Source of the DNA: Polaribacter vadi
GTDB taxonomy: Bacteria; Bacteroidota; Bacteroidia; Flavobacteriales; Flavobacteriaceae
NCBI RefSeq assembly: GCF_018861005.1
Contig: NZ_JAHKQL010000022.1
Span: forward strand, 156,661-220,660
DNA: 64,000 bases
Direction of reading: 5' to 3'
Position numbers and translations under genes: made by a program
Notes under the pieces: generated by a model
Told to the model about the DNA's origin: nothing
The model's database searches: none
The model's input: only the letters and a program-made list of their open reading frames with translations
Shown: positions 25,715 through 35,781 of the stretch, piece after piece
Layout of the letters: every line of letters starts with the position of its first letter
Numbering within the stretch: position 1 is the first letter of the stretch

Positions 25715-28279
25715 TTAAGATGTATAATTTTGATTGAATAACTGTATTTGCTCTTCTGAATGATTAAAATACATATCTGTTAAAGACATTGATGTGTCAT
25801 GAATTAAATCGCTTAAAGTGGCCAATAATTCTTCTAACTCTAATCTAGTAAACGAATCTTTATCAACCTTAATTAAGTTAGTTGCATTTGCTTTATCAAT
25901 TAAATTACAAGCATTTAAAATTGATGATTGAACAGCAGTTAGGTTTGAGTCTTCATTTCTTTTTGGCAACCTAAAGATGTCTTTTCTTATCCTGTTTAAT
26001 TGATATTTTAAAGACCTAGAATAAGATTTATCTAGTAAAATAAGGTTGATTACATTTTCTATATCTAAATATGATCTAAAACTGTATCTATAAATATTTA
26101 AACTTTCATGGCTATTTAATAGAGATTCTAAAATTTCATATTCAACATCTTCTTCATAATTAATTGTCAGTAAAGCTCTACATTTATCTATATTCATCAT
26201 AGCTTGTTCCATTTGTATGCCTATAAAATAAACTAACAAGCCTTGTTCTACTAATATGCTTTCTTCAATTAAACCAATAAATGCAATTAAATTAATGATA
26301 ACTGAATCTAATAGTTTTGTGATTTTTTGAATGTTGTTATAATCTTCTTTATCAAATTCTTGCCAAGTTTTTTGTAATACATCATAAACTCGCCACATAT
26401 CTTTAGACCAAAGATTTCGCAAAGAATAATAAGAATTATTGAAAGATGATAAAGAGTGAGCTAAACTACCAACTTGAGATTTATCAAAAAGTACTTTTAT
26501 TATTTCTTTTAACGGGTCTTTTAGGGCTTCTTCTTTGTTTTTACCAGTAAAACCAGGGAAAATAGAAGTTAAATGCGTTATAGATTGATATAGAATCTGT
26601 AAACTTTCTGAGTCTGATTCTCGTTTATTAATCTCAGAATTAGACATTTGGTTTAACACCATTCTAATGTACCTAGCTGTAACTAAAGTTCTTGCTAAAT
26701 ATCTACCAGACCAAAATAAATTTTCGGCTGTATTACTAGGTATATTTCCTATACCTGATAAATTATTTGTAGTAGAATGATGCCAATGATATCTTTGACG
26801 TTTTTTGTAAGCTCTTTTTTCGCTATTTGTAATCCAAAAATCTTTACTTGTACCTCCTTTTTGATTAGAAACTTTTAAACGTTCTGTTTCTGAAGCAACT
26901 CTAACTAAACCACCAGGCATAATGCTATAGCTATTCTCTTTAGCAACAGCAAATGTTCTACACATAACCTTACGAGGTTCTAAATGTTCTTTTGCTAAAT
27001 TAGGAGCTGTAGAAAAAGAAATTTTTTCTTGTGCTACATAATGATATGGTTTTGCTAAAATTTCTTTTTTTAGATCTTCTAATTCAGTTTCATTTAAAAA
27101 TTCGCAGAAATAAATATGTTCTCTGTGTGTGTTGTCTATTGGCTTTACAACAAAGTTTTTTAGATTATCTAAAACGTGTTTGCGTTCTTTTTCTTGACCA
27201 CACCACCAAGAAGCTATTTGCGGTAAAATTAAATCTTCTTTTAAGAAATATTTACAAATAGAATTCATAAAAGGAATTAAACCTGGGTTTTCTAAAACGC
27301 CACTTCCTATAGGATTCATAATTGCAACATTTTGCTGCCTTACTACATTTAATAAGCCTGCAACACCTAAATAAGAATTTCCATTAAGTTCTAAAGGATC
27401 TGAATATTCATCATCTACTCGTCTATAAATTACATCAACTTGTATTAAACCTTTTAAAGTTTTTATCCAAACTTTATTGTCTCTTACTACTAAATCATTT
27501 CCTTTTACTAAAGGATATCCGAAGAAAGAAGATAAGTATGCATGCTCAAAATAGGTTTCGTTATGAGGCCCAGGAGTTAAAATAACAATTGTAGGATTCT
27601 CTTTATTTGATGGTGCTGCATTTATAAGTAACTCATTGAAATCTTTAATAAAATTAAATGGTTGCTTTACGTTAATTTCGTTGTAAAAATCGGGAACAAC
27701 TTCACTTGTAGAAAAACGGTTTTCTAGAGAATAGCCAAGACCAGAAGGTGCTTCTGTTCTATCATTAACTACCCACATTTGTCCATTTGGTCCTCTAGCT
27801 AAATCTGCTGAATGAAATAATAATTGTTTTGCTGTTTTATATTGAATTTGATGGCAAGGTCGTAAAAAACCACGATGAGAAAATATAATTTCGTGAGGTA
27901 CAATACCGTTTTTAATTAATTCCCTTTTACCATAAATATCTTTTAATACTAAATCTAATACTTTTGCACGTTGTTCTAATCCTTTTTCTATATTTTTCCA
28001 TTCTTTTCTTTCAATTACAAACGGAATAATATTCAAATTCCATGGTCTATTTAAACCATTAGGATCATTATATACATTATAGGTTACCCCATTTTCAGCA
28101 AGTAACCAATCTAAATCTTCTTGTCTTTTAGTTAATTCTTTTAATCCTAATTTAGAAAAGTTTGTCAACAATTTTTCCCAATTAGGATTTATCTCCATAT
28201 TAGATTTTAAAACTTCGTCATAATTTTCAAAATCTTTAAAGTAATCTTTAAAAAAAGAGGTTATTGGTGTTTTTGTCAA
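25715..28279 (-). CDS. Circularly permuted ATP-grasp fused to Alpha-E domain
   Basis: The 854 residues form two domains. Residues 1 to about 500 are the circularly permuted type 2 ATP-grasp (DUF404/DUF407) with ERKEWKNIEKGLEQRAKVL, ILTPGPHNETYFEHAYL and RRVDDEYSDPLEL. Residues from about 515 to 854 are a helical Alpha-E domain (DUF403) starting near NTAENLFWSGRYLARTLV. The glycine-rich loop present in the stand-alone ATP-grasp at 31880 (DESGGYGISIG) is replaced by DNTHREHIYFCE, so nucleotide binding may differ. It lies between the transglutaminase and DUF2126 genes with gaps of one and five bases. Confidence 0.92.
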   Translation of the reverse strand: MTKTPITSFFKDYFKDFENYDEVLKSNMEINPNWEKLLTNFSKLGLKELTKRQEDLDWLLAENGVTYNVYNDPNGLNRPWNLNIIPFVIERKEWKNIEKGLEQRAKVLDLVLKDIYGKRELIKNGIVPHEIIFSHRGFLRPCHQIQYKTAKQLLFHSADLARGPNGQMWVVNDRTEAPSGLGYSLENRFSTSEVVPDFYNEINVKQPFNFIKDFNELLINAAPSNKENPTIVILTPGPHNETYFEHAYLSSFFGYPLVKGNDLVVRDNKVWIKTLKGLIQVDVIYRRVDDEYSDPLELNGNSYLGVAGLLNVVRQQNVAIMNPIGSGVLENPGLIPFMNSICKYFLKEDLILPQIASWWCGQEKERKHVLDNLKNFVVKPIDNTHREHIYFCEFLNETELEDLKKEILAKPYHYVAQEKISFSTAPNLAKEHLEPRKVMCRTFAVAKENSYSIMPGGLVRVASETERLKVSNQKGGTSKDFWITNSEKRAYKKRQRYHWHHSTTNNLSGIGNIPSNTAENLFWSGRYLARTLVTARYIRMVLNQMSNSEINKRESDSESLQILYQSITHLTSIFPGFTGKNKEEALKDPLKEIIKVLFDKSQVGSLAHSLSSFNNSYYSLRNLWSKDMWRVYDVLQKTWQEFDKEDYNNIQKITKLLDSVIINLIAFIGLIEESILVEQGLLVYFIGIQMEQAMMNIDKCRALLTINYEEDVEYEILESLLNSHESLNIYRYSFRSYLDIENVINLILLDKSYSRSLKYQLNRIRKDIFRLPKRNEDSNLTAVQSSILNACNLIDKANATNLIKVDKDSFTRLELEELLATLSDLIHDTSMSLTDMYFNHSEEQIQLFNQNYTS

Positions 28280-28284
28280 GTTAA

Positions 28285-31200
28285 TTATTTTTTAAGACGC
28301 AAATCTAAGGTATTTGGATATTCTGAGTTAACAGGATATACTTTATATCTATAAATATTTGAACTTTCTTCTTCTTCAACACTTTTTTCGGTTACTCCTT
28401 TATCACTTTGCATTAATTCTTCAATATAACTTGCATCAGTTTGGGTCTCTCCAATATCCCAAAAACGGTTAATTCTTCTTGATTCTGCTTCAAAACTATT
28501 AACAGGATATGTTTCATAAGATCTACCTCCAGGATGTGCAACAAAGTATTTACAACCACCAATAGATTTTTTACTCCAAGTATCTACAATATCAAAAGCT
28601 AAAGGTGTATCTACACCAATTGTTGGGTGTAAAGCTGAATATGGATCCCAAGCTTTGTATCTAATACCAGCAACATATTCACCTTTTTTAGTTGTTGGTT
28701 GTAATTGTACTTTTACGCCATTACAAGTTAATACATATCTTTCGTTTGTAAAATTAGATACTTTAACTTGTAAACGCTCTAAAGAAGAATCTACATAACG
28801 TGCAGTTCCACCACCTGTCATTTCTTCACCTAAAACATTCCAAGGTTCTATACCTGCTCTTAATTCTAAGTGTATATTATTAATATCTACCATCCCATGT
28901 AATGGAAATCTAAATTCAAAGAAAGGATCGAACCAATCTACTTCAAACTCATAACCTGCTTTGTTTAATTGCTCAACAATATCTTTAATATCTTCTCTTA
29001 CAAAATGTTCTATTAAAAATTTATCATGTAATTCTGTACCCCATCTAACTAAGTTATGTTCGTAAGGTTTTTCCCAGAACCAAGCCACTAATGTTCTTAC
29101 CAATAGCATTTGCATTAAACTCATCTGTGGATGTGGAGGCATATCAAAACCACGAAGTTCTAAAATACCTAATCTACCAGAAGAAGAATCTGGAGAATAT
29201 AATTTATCTATACAAAATTCTGCTCTGTGAGTGTTACCAGTTAAATCTGTTAGTAAATGTCTAAATAAACGATCTGTTAACCAAAAAGGTACTTCACCAC
29301 CTTTTGGTATTTGGCTAAAAGCAATTTCTAACTCGTATAAGTTTTCCATTCTAGCTTCATCTATTCTAGGAGCTTGACTTGTAGCACCTACAAATGCACC
29401 AGAAAATAAATAAGATAATCCTGGGTGATGCTGCCAAAATGTTAGTAAACTTCTTAATAAGCTAGGCTTTCTTAATAATGGGCTATCAGAAGGTTTAAAG
29501 CCACCTAAAGTTACATGGTTTCCACCTCCAGTTCCTGTGTGTTTACCATCAATCATAAACTTCTCTGTTCCTAAACGAGATTTTTTAGCTTCAGCATATA
29601 GGGTTAAGGTATTGTTTACTAATTCTCCCCAACTTTTCATTGGGTGTACATTTATTTCAATTACACCTGGATCTGGTGTAATTTTCATAGATTGTAATCT
29701 ATTGTCATGAGGTGGGTTATATCCTTCTAGAATAACAGGAATATTTAATTCTTGTGCTGTTGCTTCTATAGATGCAATTAAGTCTAAGAAAGCATCTGCA
29801 GATTCTAAAGGCGGTAAAAACAGATATAATTTGCCATCTCTAATTTCTGAACAAATTGCAGTTTTTACAAAATATTTTGGTTTATCTGTATTAATACCTT
29901 TTGCAATAAACTTTTTATGTCTTTTACTTACCTTAGTTTTAAAATTAGGTAAAGGCTTACGCTCTTTAAATAAATCTGGTTCGTAAACAGGGAATACTCC
30001 ATATTCTGGTTTTACTATTAAAGATTTAATAGGTAATCTTAAACCAATAGGAGAAGTACCAGGAGTTAATAGTAAATTTTTTCTTCTAAAAGACCATTTG
30101 CTAGAAAACCATTCATCTTCATGATTGTTTAATGGTAAAACATAACCAACAGGTTTATGAGTTCCTTGCGCTAAAATATCTGCAAGTCTATTTCTTACTA
30201 AATCATCGCTATCTTTTTTACTGATATCAATATCTACAGGTAATTTACCTTCTTCCCAAAGCAAATAAAAAGCATCTTCGAAAGTTGGTGTTATATTTTG
30301 ATTGGATATGCTTAAATATCTAGTTAAAGTAGTTAAAAATCGAATATCTGCATCTTTTGGAACAATTGGATTAGGTGCAAATGATGATAATAAATCTTGA
30401 TTATACCAAATAGGCTTTCTATCAATTCTCCAATACAATTGAATTTCCCATCTTGGTAATGGTTCTCCTGGATACCATTTTCCTTGTGCATGATGTAACA
30501 TACCACGAATTCCAATTTTGTCCATTAACCTTTTGGTTAAATTATTGGCTAATCTACGTTTATGTGGGCCATCTGCATCAGTGTTCCATTCAGGAGACTC
30601 CATATCATCTATTGAAACAAAGGTAGGTTCACCACCCATTGTTAAACGAACATCTCCTTCTTCTAATTGTTTTTCTACTTTATAACCTAATTTTTCTATG
30701 GCTTTCCATTGTTCTGTAGTGTATGGTTTTGTAACTCTTGGAGACTCTAATATTCTAGTTACAGAATTATCAAACTCAAACTCTGTTTCTATTTTTTCAT
30801 TTGACATAATTCCTCCTGTAACTGCTGCTGCACTTTTATAGTGAGGAGTACAAGATAAAGGTATATGGCCTTCACCTACTAATAAACCAGAGGTAGAGTC
30901 AAAACCAATCCAACCAGCACCTGGTATATAAACTTCTGTCCAGGCATGTAAATCTGTAAAATCTTGTTCAGGTCCAGATGGGCCATCTAAAGATTTTTCA
31001 TCTGCTTTTAGTTGTACAATATAACCCGAAACAAACCTTGCACCAAATCCTAAATGTCTCATTACTTGTACAAATAACCAAGAATAATCTCTACAAGAAC
31101 CTGTTTTACAAGTTAAAGTTTCTTCAGATGATTGTACACCTGGTTCTAAACGGATGTTGTATTTTAAATATTCGTAAATTTTTCTATTTACATCAATTAG

Positions 31201-31632
31201 AAAATATATTGTTTTTCTTGGTGTATAATCTATGGTTTTTAAAAAGTCTTGTAGTATTTCACTGTCTTCATTAACTTCTAAATAAGGCGCTAATTCTTTT
31301 TTTGTAATCTCATCATACTTAAAAGGGTATTCTTCTGCATCATCTTCTACAAAAAAGTCAAAAGGGTTTATCGTCTTTAAATCTGCAATAATTTCTACTG
31401 CGATAGACAATTCTTTTGTTTTTTCTGGAAAAACAACTCTTGCCTGATAATTACCAAAAGGATCTTGTTGCCAGTTAAAAAAATGATTTTCTGGTTTTAT
31501 TTTTAATGAATAAGATTCTATGGGTGTTCTAGAATGAGGTGCAGGTCTCAATCTAAAAATATGTGGAGAAAGCTTTACAGAACGATCGTATTTATATGTT
31601 GTTTTGTGTGATATTACAATTTTTAATGCCAT
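28285..31632 (-). CDS. Transglutaminase-like / DUF2126 protein
   Basis: The 1115-residue protein begins with a bacterial transglutaminase N-terminal domain and a transglutaminase core whose triad is Cys180 (TGSCRDYSWLF), His229 (DLHAWTEV) and Asp245 (GWIGFDSTSG). From about residue 300 the long DUF2126 region follows, with DVRLTMGGEPTFVSIDD and KHTGTGGGNHVTLGG. This arrangement is the standard large protein of the ATP-grasp/Alpha-E/transglutaminase system. It is first in its operon, divergent from the second set at 31880 across a 247-base shared promoter region. Confidence 0.93.
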   Translation of the reverse strand: MALKIVISHKTTYKYDRSVKLSPHIFRLRPAPHSRTPIESYSLKIKPENHFFNWQQDPFGNYQARVVFPEKTKELSIAVEIIADLKTINPFDFFVEDDAEEYPFKYDEITKKELAPYLEVNEDSEILQDFLKTIDYTPRKTIYFLIDVNRKIYEYLKYNIRLEPGVQSSEETLTCKTGSCRDYSWLFVQVMRHLGFGARFVSGYIVQLKADEKSLDGPSGPEQDFTDLHAWTEVYIPGAGWIGFDSTSGLLVGEGHIPLSCTPHYKSAAAVTGGIMSNEKIETEFEFDNSVTRILESPRVTKPYTTEQWKAIEKLGYKVEKQLEEGDVRLTMGGEPTFVSIDDMESPEWNTDADGPHKRRLANNLTKRLMDKIGIRGMLHHAQGKWYPGEPLPRWEIQLYWRIDRKPIWYNQDLLSSFAPNPIVPKDADIRFLTTLTRYLSISNQNITPTFEDAFYLLWEEGKLPVDIDISKKDSDDLVRNRLADILAQGTHKPVGYVLPLNNHEDEWFSSKWSFRRKNLLLTPGTSPIGLRLPIKSLIVKPEYGVFPVYEPDLFKERKPLPNFKTKVSKRHKKFIAKGINTDKPKYFVKTAICSEIRDGKLYLFLPPLESADAFLDLIASIEATAQELNIPVILEGYNPPHDNRLQSMKITPDPGVIEINVHPMKSWGELVNNTLTLYAEAKKSRLGTEKFMIDGKHTGTGGGNHVTLGGFKPSDSPLLRKPSLLRSLLTFWQHHPGLSYLFSGAFVGATSQAPRIDEARMENLYELEIAFSQIPKGGEVPFWLTDRLFRHLLTDLTGNTHRAEFCIDKLYSPDSSSGRLGILELRGFDMPPHPQMSLMQMLLVRTLVAWFWEKPYEHNLVRWGTELHDKFLIEHFVREDIKDIVEQLNKAGYEFEVDWFDPFFEFRFPLHGMVDINNIHLELRAGIEPWNVLGEEMTGGGTARYVDSSLERLQVKVSNFTNERYVLTCNGVKVQLQPTTKKGEYVAGIRYKAWDPYSALHPTIGVDTPLAFDIVDTWSKKSIGGCKYFVAHPGGRSYETYPVNSFEAESRRINRFWDIGETQTDASYIEELMQSDKGVTEKSVEEEESSNIYRYKVYPVNSEYPNTLDLRLKK

Positions 31633-31879
31633 AAATGCCTTTTTAAAATTATTTTGGTTTAAGCGAACGTTAATTTAACGAAACTACTACAATTTAACTA
31701 CAAATATCAAAAAATTAATTCGACTTTTTGTTGATTATTGTATTTTTAATAAAAACAAAGTTTTGATAAATTAAAGCTAAGCTTTTTGTAAAATTAGTTA
31801 AAATAATTTAACATAAATCGTAAATTTAGGTATATATTTATGTTTTATTTTATTAAATTTACCAAAAAAAGGACTCAAT

Positions 31880-33346
31880 TTGAAAGCACCAACTAGTTTA
31901 CCAATTTTTTCTTCTTATGAATTTGATTCAAGATTTTATGACGAAATTTTTACAAAAAATAATGAAGTAAGAGAAGTATATCAAACACTTTTTAACTTAT
32001 TTAGCGAGTACTCTGTAGATGACTTTGTAAATTTAAATGACAAAGCAAAAGATGCTTTTTTTAATCAAGGTATTACATTTCAGGTATATAGTGATCAAGA
32101 AACAAAAGAGAAAATATTTCCTTTTGATTTATTTCCTAGAATTATAGGAAATGATGAATGGACCAAAATAGAAAAAGGAGCGTTACAACGTAGCAAGGCT
32201 TTAAATCTTTTTTTATGGGATTTATATCATGATCAAAAAATAATTAAACAAGGTATTGTACCAATAGAATTAATAAATTCATCTGCAAACTATTTAAAGC
32301 AAATGCATGGCTTTAATCCTCCTGGAGGTGTATATAACCATATTTCTGGTACAGATTTAATAAAACATTTAGATGGAGAATATTATGTATTAGAAGATAA
32401 TATTAGGTGCCCTTCTGGTGTTAGTTACGTTGTAGGTAATAGATCTGCATTAAAGAGAACATTATTTGGGGTTTTTAATCATTATAAATCTTTTAATGTT
32501 TCTGATTATGGAGAAAATTTATTAGAAGTTATAGAATCTGTAAAACCTAAAGGGGTAGATTTACCTAAATGTGTTGTTTTAACACCTGGTGTGTATAATT
32601 CTGCTTATTATGAACATTCTTTTTTAGCCAAACAAATGGGTGTTGAGCTTGTTGAAGGGCGAGATTTATTCATAGAAAACGACTTTGTTTATATGAAAAC
32701 TATTAAAGGGTTAGAAAGAGTAGATGTTATTTACAGAAGAGTAGATGATGAATTTATAGATCCTTTAGAGTTTAAAAAAGATTCATTATTAGGGGTGCCA
32801 GGTTTGTTTAAATGTTATATGAAAGGTAAAGTAAATCTAGTTAATGCACCAGGAACTGGTGTTGCAGATGATAAAGCTATTTATACGTATATGCCTCAGA
32901 TTATAAAATATTATTTAGATGAAGAACCAATTTTAAATAATGTACATACTTATCATTGTAGTAGACCAGATGAATTGAAATATGTTTTAGAAAATGTAGA
33001 TAAATTGGTTGTGAAACCTGTAGACGAATCTGGAGGATATGGAATATCTATTGGTAATAAATTAACCAAAGAAGAAATTGAAAAAGTAAAAGAAACCATT
33101 AAAGAAAGCCCAAGAAAATATATTGCACAACCTATTATGTCGCTTTCTACACATGCAACTTATATAGAAGAAGAAAATTCTTTTGAACCAAGACATGTAG
33201 ATTTAAGAACTTTTACTTTATTAGGTAAAGATGTAGATTTTGTCTTAAAAGGTGGTTTAACAAGAGTAGCATTAAAAAGAGGGAATTTAGTTGTAAATTC
33301 ATCACAAGGAGGAGGATCTAAAGATACTTGGGTATTAAAAAAATAA
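31880..33346 (+). CDS. Stand-alone circularly permuted type 2 ATP-grasp protein
   Basis: The 488 residues match the DUF404/DUF407 ATP-grasp with FPRIIGNDEWTKIEKGALQR, VLTPGVYNSAYYEHSFLAKQ and the glycine-rich VKPVDESGGYGISIG (about 379-393), so the nucleotide site looks intact. ATP-grasp enzymes join a carboxylate to an amine by way of an acyl phosphate; a peptide-ligase role is proposed for this family. The start is TTG at 31880, with an aaaggac Shine-Dalgarno-like sequence about seven bases upstream, unusual for this organism. It is followed after nine bases by the separate Alpha-E gene. Confidence 0.92.
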   Translation: MKAPTSLPIFSSYEFDSRFYDEIFTKNNEVREVYQTLFNLFSEYSVDDFVNLNDKAKDAFFNQGITFQVYSDQETKEKIFPFDLFPRIIGNDEWTKIEKGALQRSKALNLFLWDLYHDQKIIKQGIVPIELINSSANYLKQMHGFNPPGGVYNHISGTDLIKHLDGEYYVLEDNIRCPSGVSYVVGNRSALKRTLFGVFNHYKSFNVSDYGENLLEVIESVKPKGVDLPKCVVLTPGVYNSAYYEHSFLAKQMGVELVEGRDLFIENDFVYMKTIKGLERVDVIYRRVDDEFIDPLEFKKDSLLGVPGLFKCYMKGKVNLVNAPGTGVADDKAIYTYMPQIIKYYLDEEPILNNVHTYHCSRPDELKYVLENVDKLVVKPVDESGGYGISIGNKLTKEEIEKVKETIKESPRKYIAQPIMSLSTHATYIEEENSFEPRHVDLRTFTLLGKDVDFVLKGGLTRVALKRGNLVVNSSQGGGSKDTWVLKK

Positions 33347-33355
33347 AACTATTTT

Positions 33356-34306
33356 ATGTTAGCAAGAGTAGCCAATAATTTATTTTGGATGGGACGTTAT
33401 ATAGAACGTTCTGAGCATTTAGCAAGGTATATGAATGTCAATTATTTTTCATCATTAGATGCACCTAATGATATTTCTCAATCAAGACAATTTGTACTGC
33501 GTTCTATGTTGTTTGTAGCAGATGAAGAAGAATTAAAAGAGACTAAAGAATTAGAAGAGCAAGATGTGCTTTTTGATATTGGTTTAAATCCAGAAAAGTC
33601 TTTCTCTATAGTTTCTGCTATTAATAATGCACAACAAAATGCAAATGGAGCTAGAGATTTAATATCTACAGAGCTTTATGAGTCTATTAATACTTTAAAA
33701 AGAACTGTAAATAATTACGATAAAAATCGATTTGTAAAAAATAGTTTATTCGATTTTACAACAATGATAACTGCAAATGTTGCTTCTCTAAGAACTAAAA
33801 TTAGAGGTACTTTATTACACGATGAAGTTTATGCAATTATAATGTTGGGTATTTATATAGAAAGAGCAAACCAAGTAATTAGAATTATAAATTCTAAATA
33901 TAATGATGCGTTAATAGAAAAAGTAAATTTTGGTAGTTCACTAACCAAAAGTTATGAATGGACAACTTTATTAAAGTGTGTAGAATCTTATGATATGATG
34001 CGTAGATATTATAGAAAAGTACCTACAAGCCATACAGTTTTAGACTTTTTAATTTTAAATCCACACTGTCCAAGATCTATTATGAACTCTTTAAACTGTA
34101 TACATAGTTATATATGTTACTTGTCTAAAGACGAAATGCCACACAAAGATTCTGCTGCTTTTTTAATTGGTAAATTAAAATACGAGCATGAATATAAAAC
34201 CATAGAAGATGTGCAGGGAGATTTAAAAGGATTTATAGAAAAATTAGTAGATGATTTATCTTTAGTAGGTGAAAAAATGGATAATGATTATTTTTCTTTA
34301 TACTAA
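33356..34306 (+). CDS. Alpha-E domain protein
   Basis: The 316 residues are an all-helical Alpha-E (DUF403) protein starting MLARVANNLFWMGRYIERSEHLARY, the signature of the family, with conserved Arg and Glu positions. It is proposed to be a scaffold or partner for the ATP-grasp enzyme encoded immediately upstream. Together the two genes repeat, as separate polypeptides, the content of the fused protein encoded at 25715-28279. A bidirectional hairpin follows. Confidence 0.92.
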   Translation: MLARVANNLFWMGRYIERSEHLARYMNVNYFSSLDAPNDISQSRQFVLRSMLFVADEEELKETKELEEQDVLFDIGLNPEKSFSIVSAINNAQQNANGARDLISTELYESINTLKRTVNNYDKNRFVKNSLFDFTTMITANVASLRTKIRGTLLHDEVYAIIMLGIYIERANQVIRIINSKYNDALIEKVNFGSSLTKSYEWTTLLKCVESYDMMRRYYRKVPTSHTVLDFLILNPHCPRSIMNSLNCIHSYICYLSKDEMPHKDSAAFLIGKLKYEHEYKTIEDVQGDLKGFIEKLVDDLSLVGEKMDNDYFSLY

Positions 34307-34326
34307 GTAACTTACTAACAATACAA

Positions 34327-34686
34327 TTAATTTAAAACTGTTTTAGAATCTTTAATTCTAAAACAGTTTTCTGTTCCTAAGAACTTCGGATTTCCAAATT
34401 CTTCAGACCAAAATCCCTCCAAAATATCTTTACTTATACATTTATAGACTACAGTACCATAATATACTGAGTTTTCATCACCTTGATAATTAAAGTTGAT
34501 GACCAAAATGTTCTTATTAAAAAAACCTATCCCAAATTGCTCTTGACTTTTATTGATGAGCCACTTTGCAACAATCCTATTTTTATCATCTAAACTAAGC
34601 GTTAATTCGCCTTTGTAGGTTTCTTTTGATTCATTTTGATTAGAACCAAGGATAGAAAAGTTACCTAAAATATCTTCTTTATTCAT
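34327..34686 (-). CDS. Unrecognised small protein
   Basis: The 119-residue protein has no signal peptide. Beta-rich stretches are visible (KGELTLSLDDKNRIVAKWLI, NILVINFNYQG, YYGTVVYKC), suggesting a small beta-barrel or sandwich. I do not recognise the family. The last ten codons and the stop lie in a perfect terminator stem, so the protein C-terminus is coded by the terminator. Function unknown. Confidence 0.6.
   Translation of the reverse strand: MNKEDILGNFSILGSNQNESKETYKGELTLSLDDKNRIVAKWLINKSQEQFGIGFFNKNILVINFNYQGDENSVYYGTVVYKCISKDILEGFWSEEFGNPKFLGTENCFRIKDSKTVLN
34334..34370. terminator. Bidirectional terminator inside the 3' end of the 119-residue gene
   Basis: A perfect 16-bp stem (aaaactgttttagaat / attctaaaacagtttt) with a five-base loop serves the plus-strand Alpha-E operon and the minus-strand gene. 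It ends in four Ts in each direction. It is unusual because it lies within coding sequence. Confidence 0.8.
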
Positions 34687-34783
34687 TTATGTTAGATTTC
34701 AATAAAAAATACGAAGACCTAAGGTAATCAATAAGTCGAATAAAATTTTAATTTTTATGATTTAAAAAAGTATTCAGACCTAA

Positions 34784-35296
34784 TTAAAATCGTTTACCAA
34801 TACCAATACCTATAGACCAAGTACCAAAGTTGTTAGAACGATAATCGTAAAAAACAGTAGGGGCAACATCCCAATGATTACCAAATTCAATTTCGTATTC
34901 TAAACCTGTTCTAATAATAAATAAATCTTCATTTTTTTCAAACTCAATACCAGTTCCAAAAACTAAAATCCATTCTTTGTGAAATTTCCAAAGAGCATCT
35001 AAAGTTAAAACTACAGGAAACTCCTTTTCTATAAAAATCTGATGTTCTTTTTCAATTTCGAAAGTTTCTAATTCTAAATCGTTATGGAAACCAAATCCCC
35101 ATTTTTTATTAAACCAATATTCTACATCTAAACCAATAGAAGGTACAATTACGGTTTTATCTCCATCATTTGTAGCCATTGGAATGTAAGTATGACTAAG
35201 CACTGGACTAATTCTAAAATGTTTAAAATGTTCTTCTTGTGCAGCTAACTTTATGGTGCTTAATAAGATTACTAAAACTAGAATGTTTTTTTTCAA
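34784..35296 (-). CDS. Outer-membrane beta-barrel-like protein
   Basis: The 170 residues begin with a signal peptide (about 1-19, MKKNILVLVILLSTIKLAAQ). The mature part alternates hydrophobic and polar residues in strands typical of small outer-membrane barrels, such as IGLDVEYWFNKKWGFGFH, and ends in an aromatic (GKRF), as OMP barrels usually do. Substrate and function are unknown. The gene is alone on the minus strand, divergent from the HTCS regulator. Confidence 0.72.
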   Translation of the reverse strand: MKKNILVLVILLSTIKLAAQEEHFKHFRISPVLSHTYIPMATNDGDKTVIVPSIGLDVEYWFNKKWGFGFHNDLELETFEIEKEHQIFIEKEFPVVLTLDALWKFHKEWILVFGTGIEFEKNEDLFIIRTGLEYEIEFGNHWDVAPTVFYDYRSNNFGTWSIGIGIGKRF

Positions 35297-35781
35297 AATA
35301 ATTTAATTTTATATTAATTCTAACACAAAATTAAGAGCAAGTTTTTTAAAAAAATATGATAAATGTTAACTCTTTATAAAGAAAATAGATTAGAAAAAAT
35401 AAGTGTAAACTTTCTGATACAATATAAAATTTTCCTTTATTTAAAAGTCGCCACAAGTTATTAATTAGAGTTTTTTTTCTTTTAGTTGATTTTGTCAAGT
35501 AAAAGAAAAACTATAAACTTTATTTATAATTACATTTTATATTTTTTTACATATATCTCCTTGACTTGTTATTTTAATAACGAAAAATTCAGGAGATTTG
35601 GTTGTAAATAATGTGGCTAATAATAGGGTTAAATTTACAGATGCTCATACTTCATCATCATTATGTACAACTAAGTTGTGGAATTTTAACAGACAGTTAC
35701 TTAGTTTAAAATTGATCAAATTCTATGATATAATGTTAAAAAATTTCTTTTTTTTTAAGAAAAATAAATTAAATTTGAAAT
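35297..35781. other. Gene-free divergent intergenic region with hairpin
   Basis: No gene is supported in these 485 bases; a TTG-initiated frame at 35598 overlaps the HTCS start and has unusual composition. A hairpin with 11-bp arms (tttttctttta at 35474-35484, taaaagaaaaa at 35500-35510) could be regulatory. No clear promoter could be called. Confidence 0.4.
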
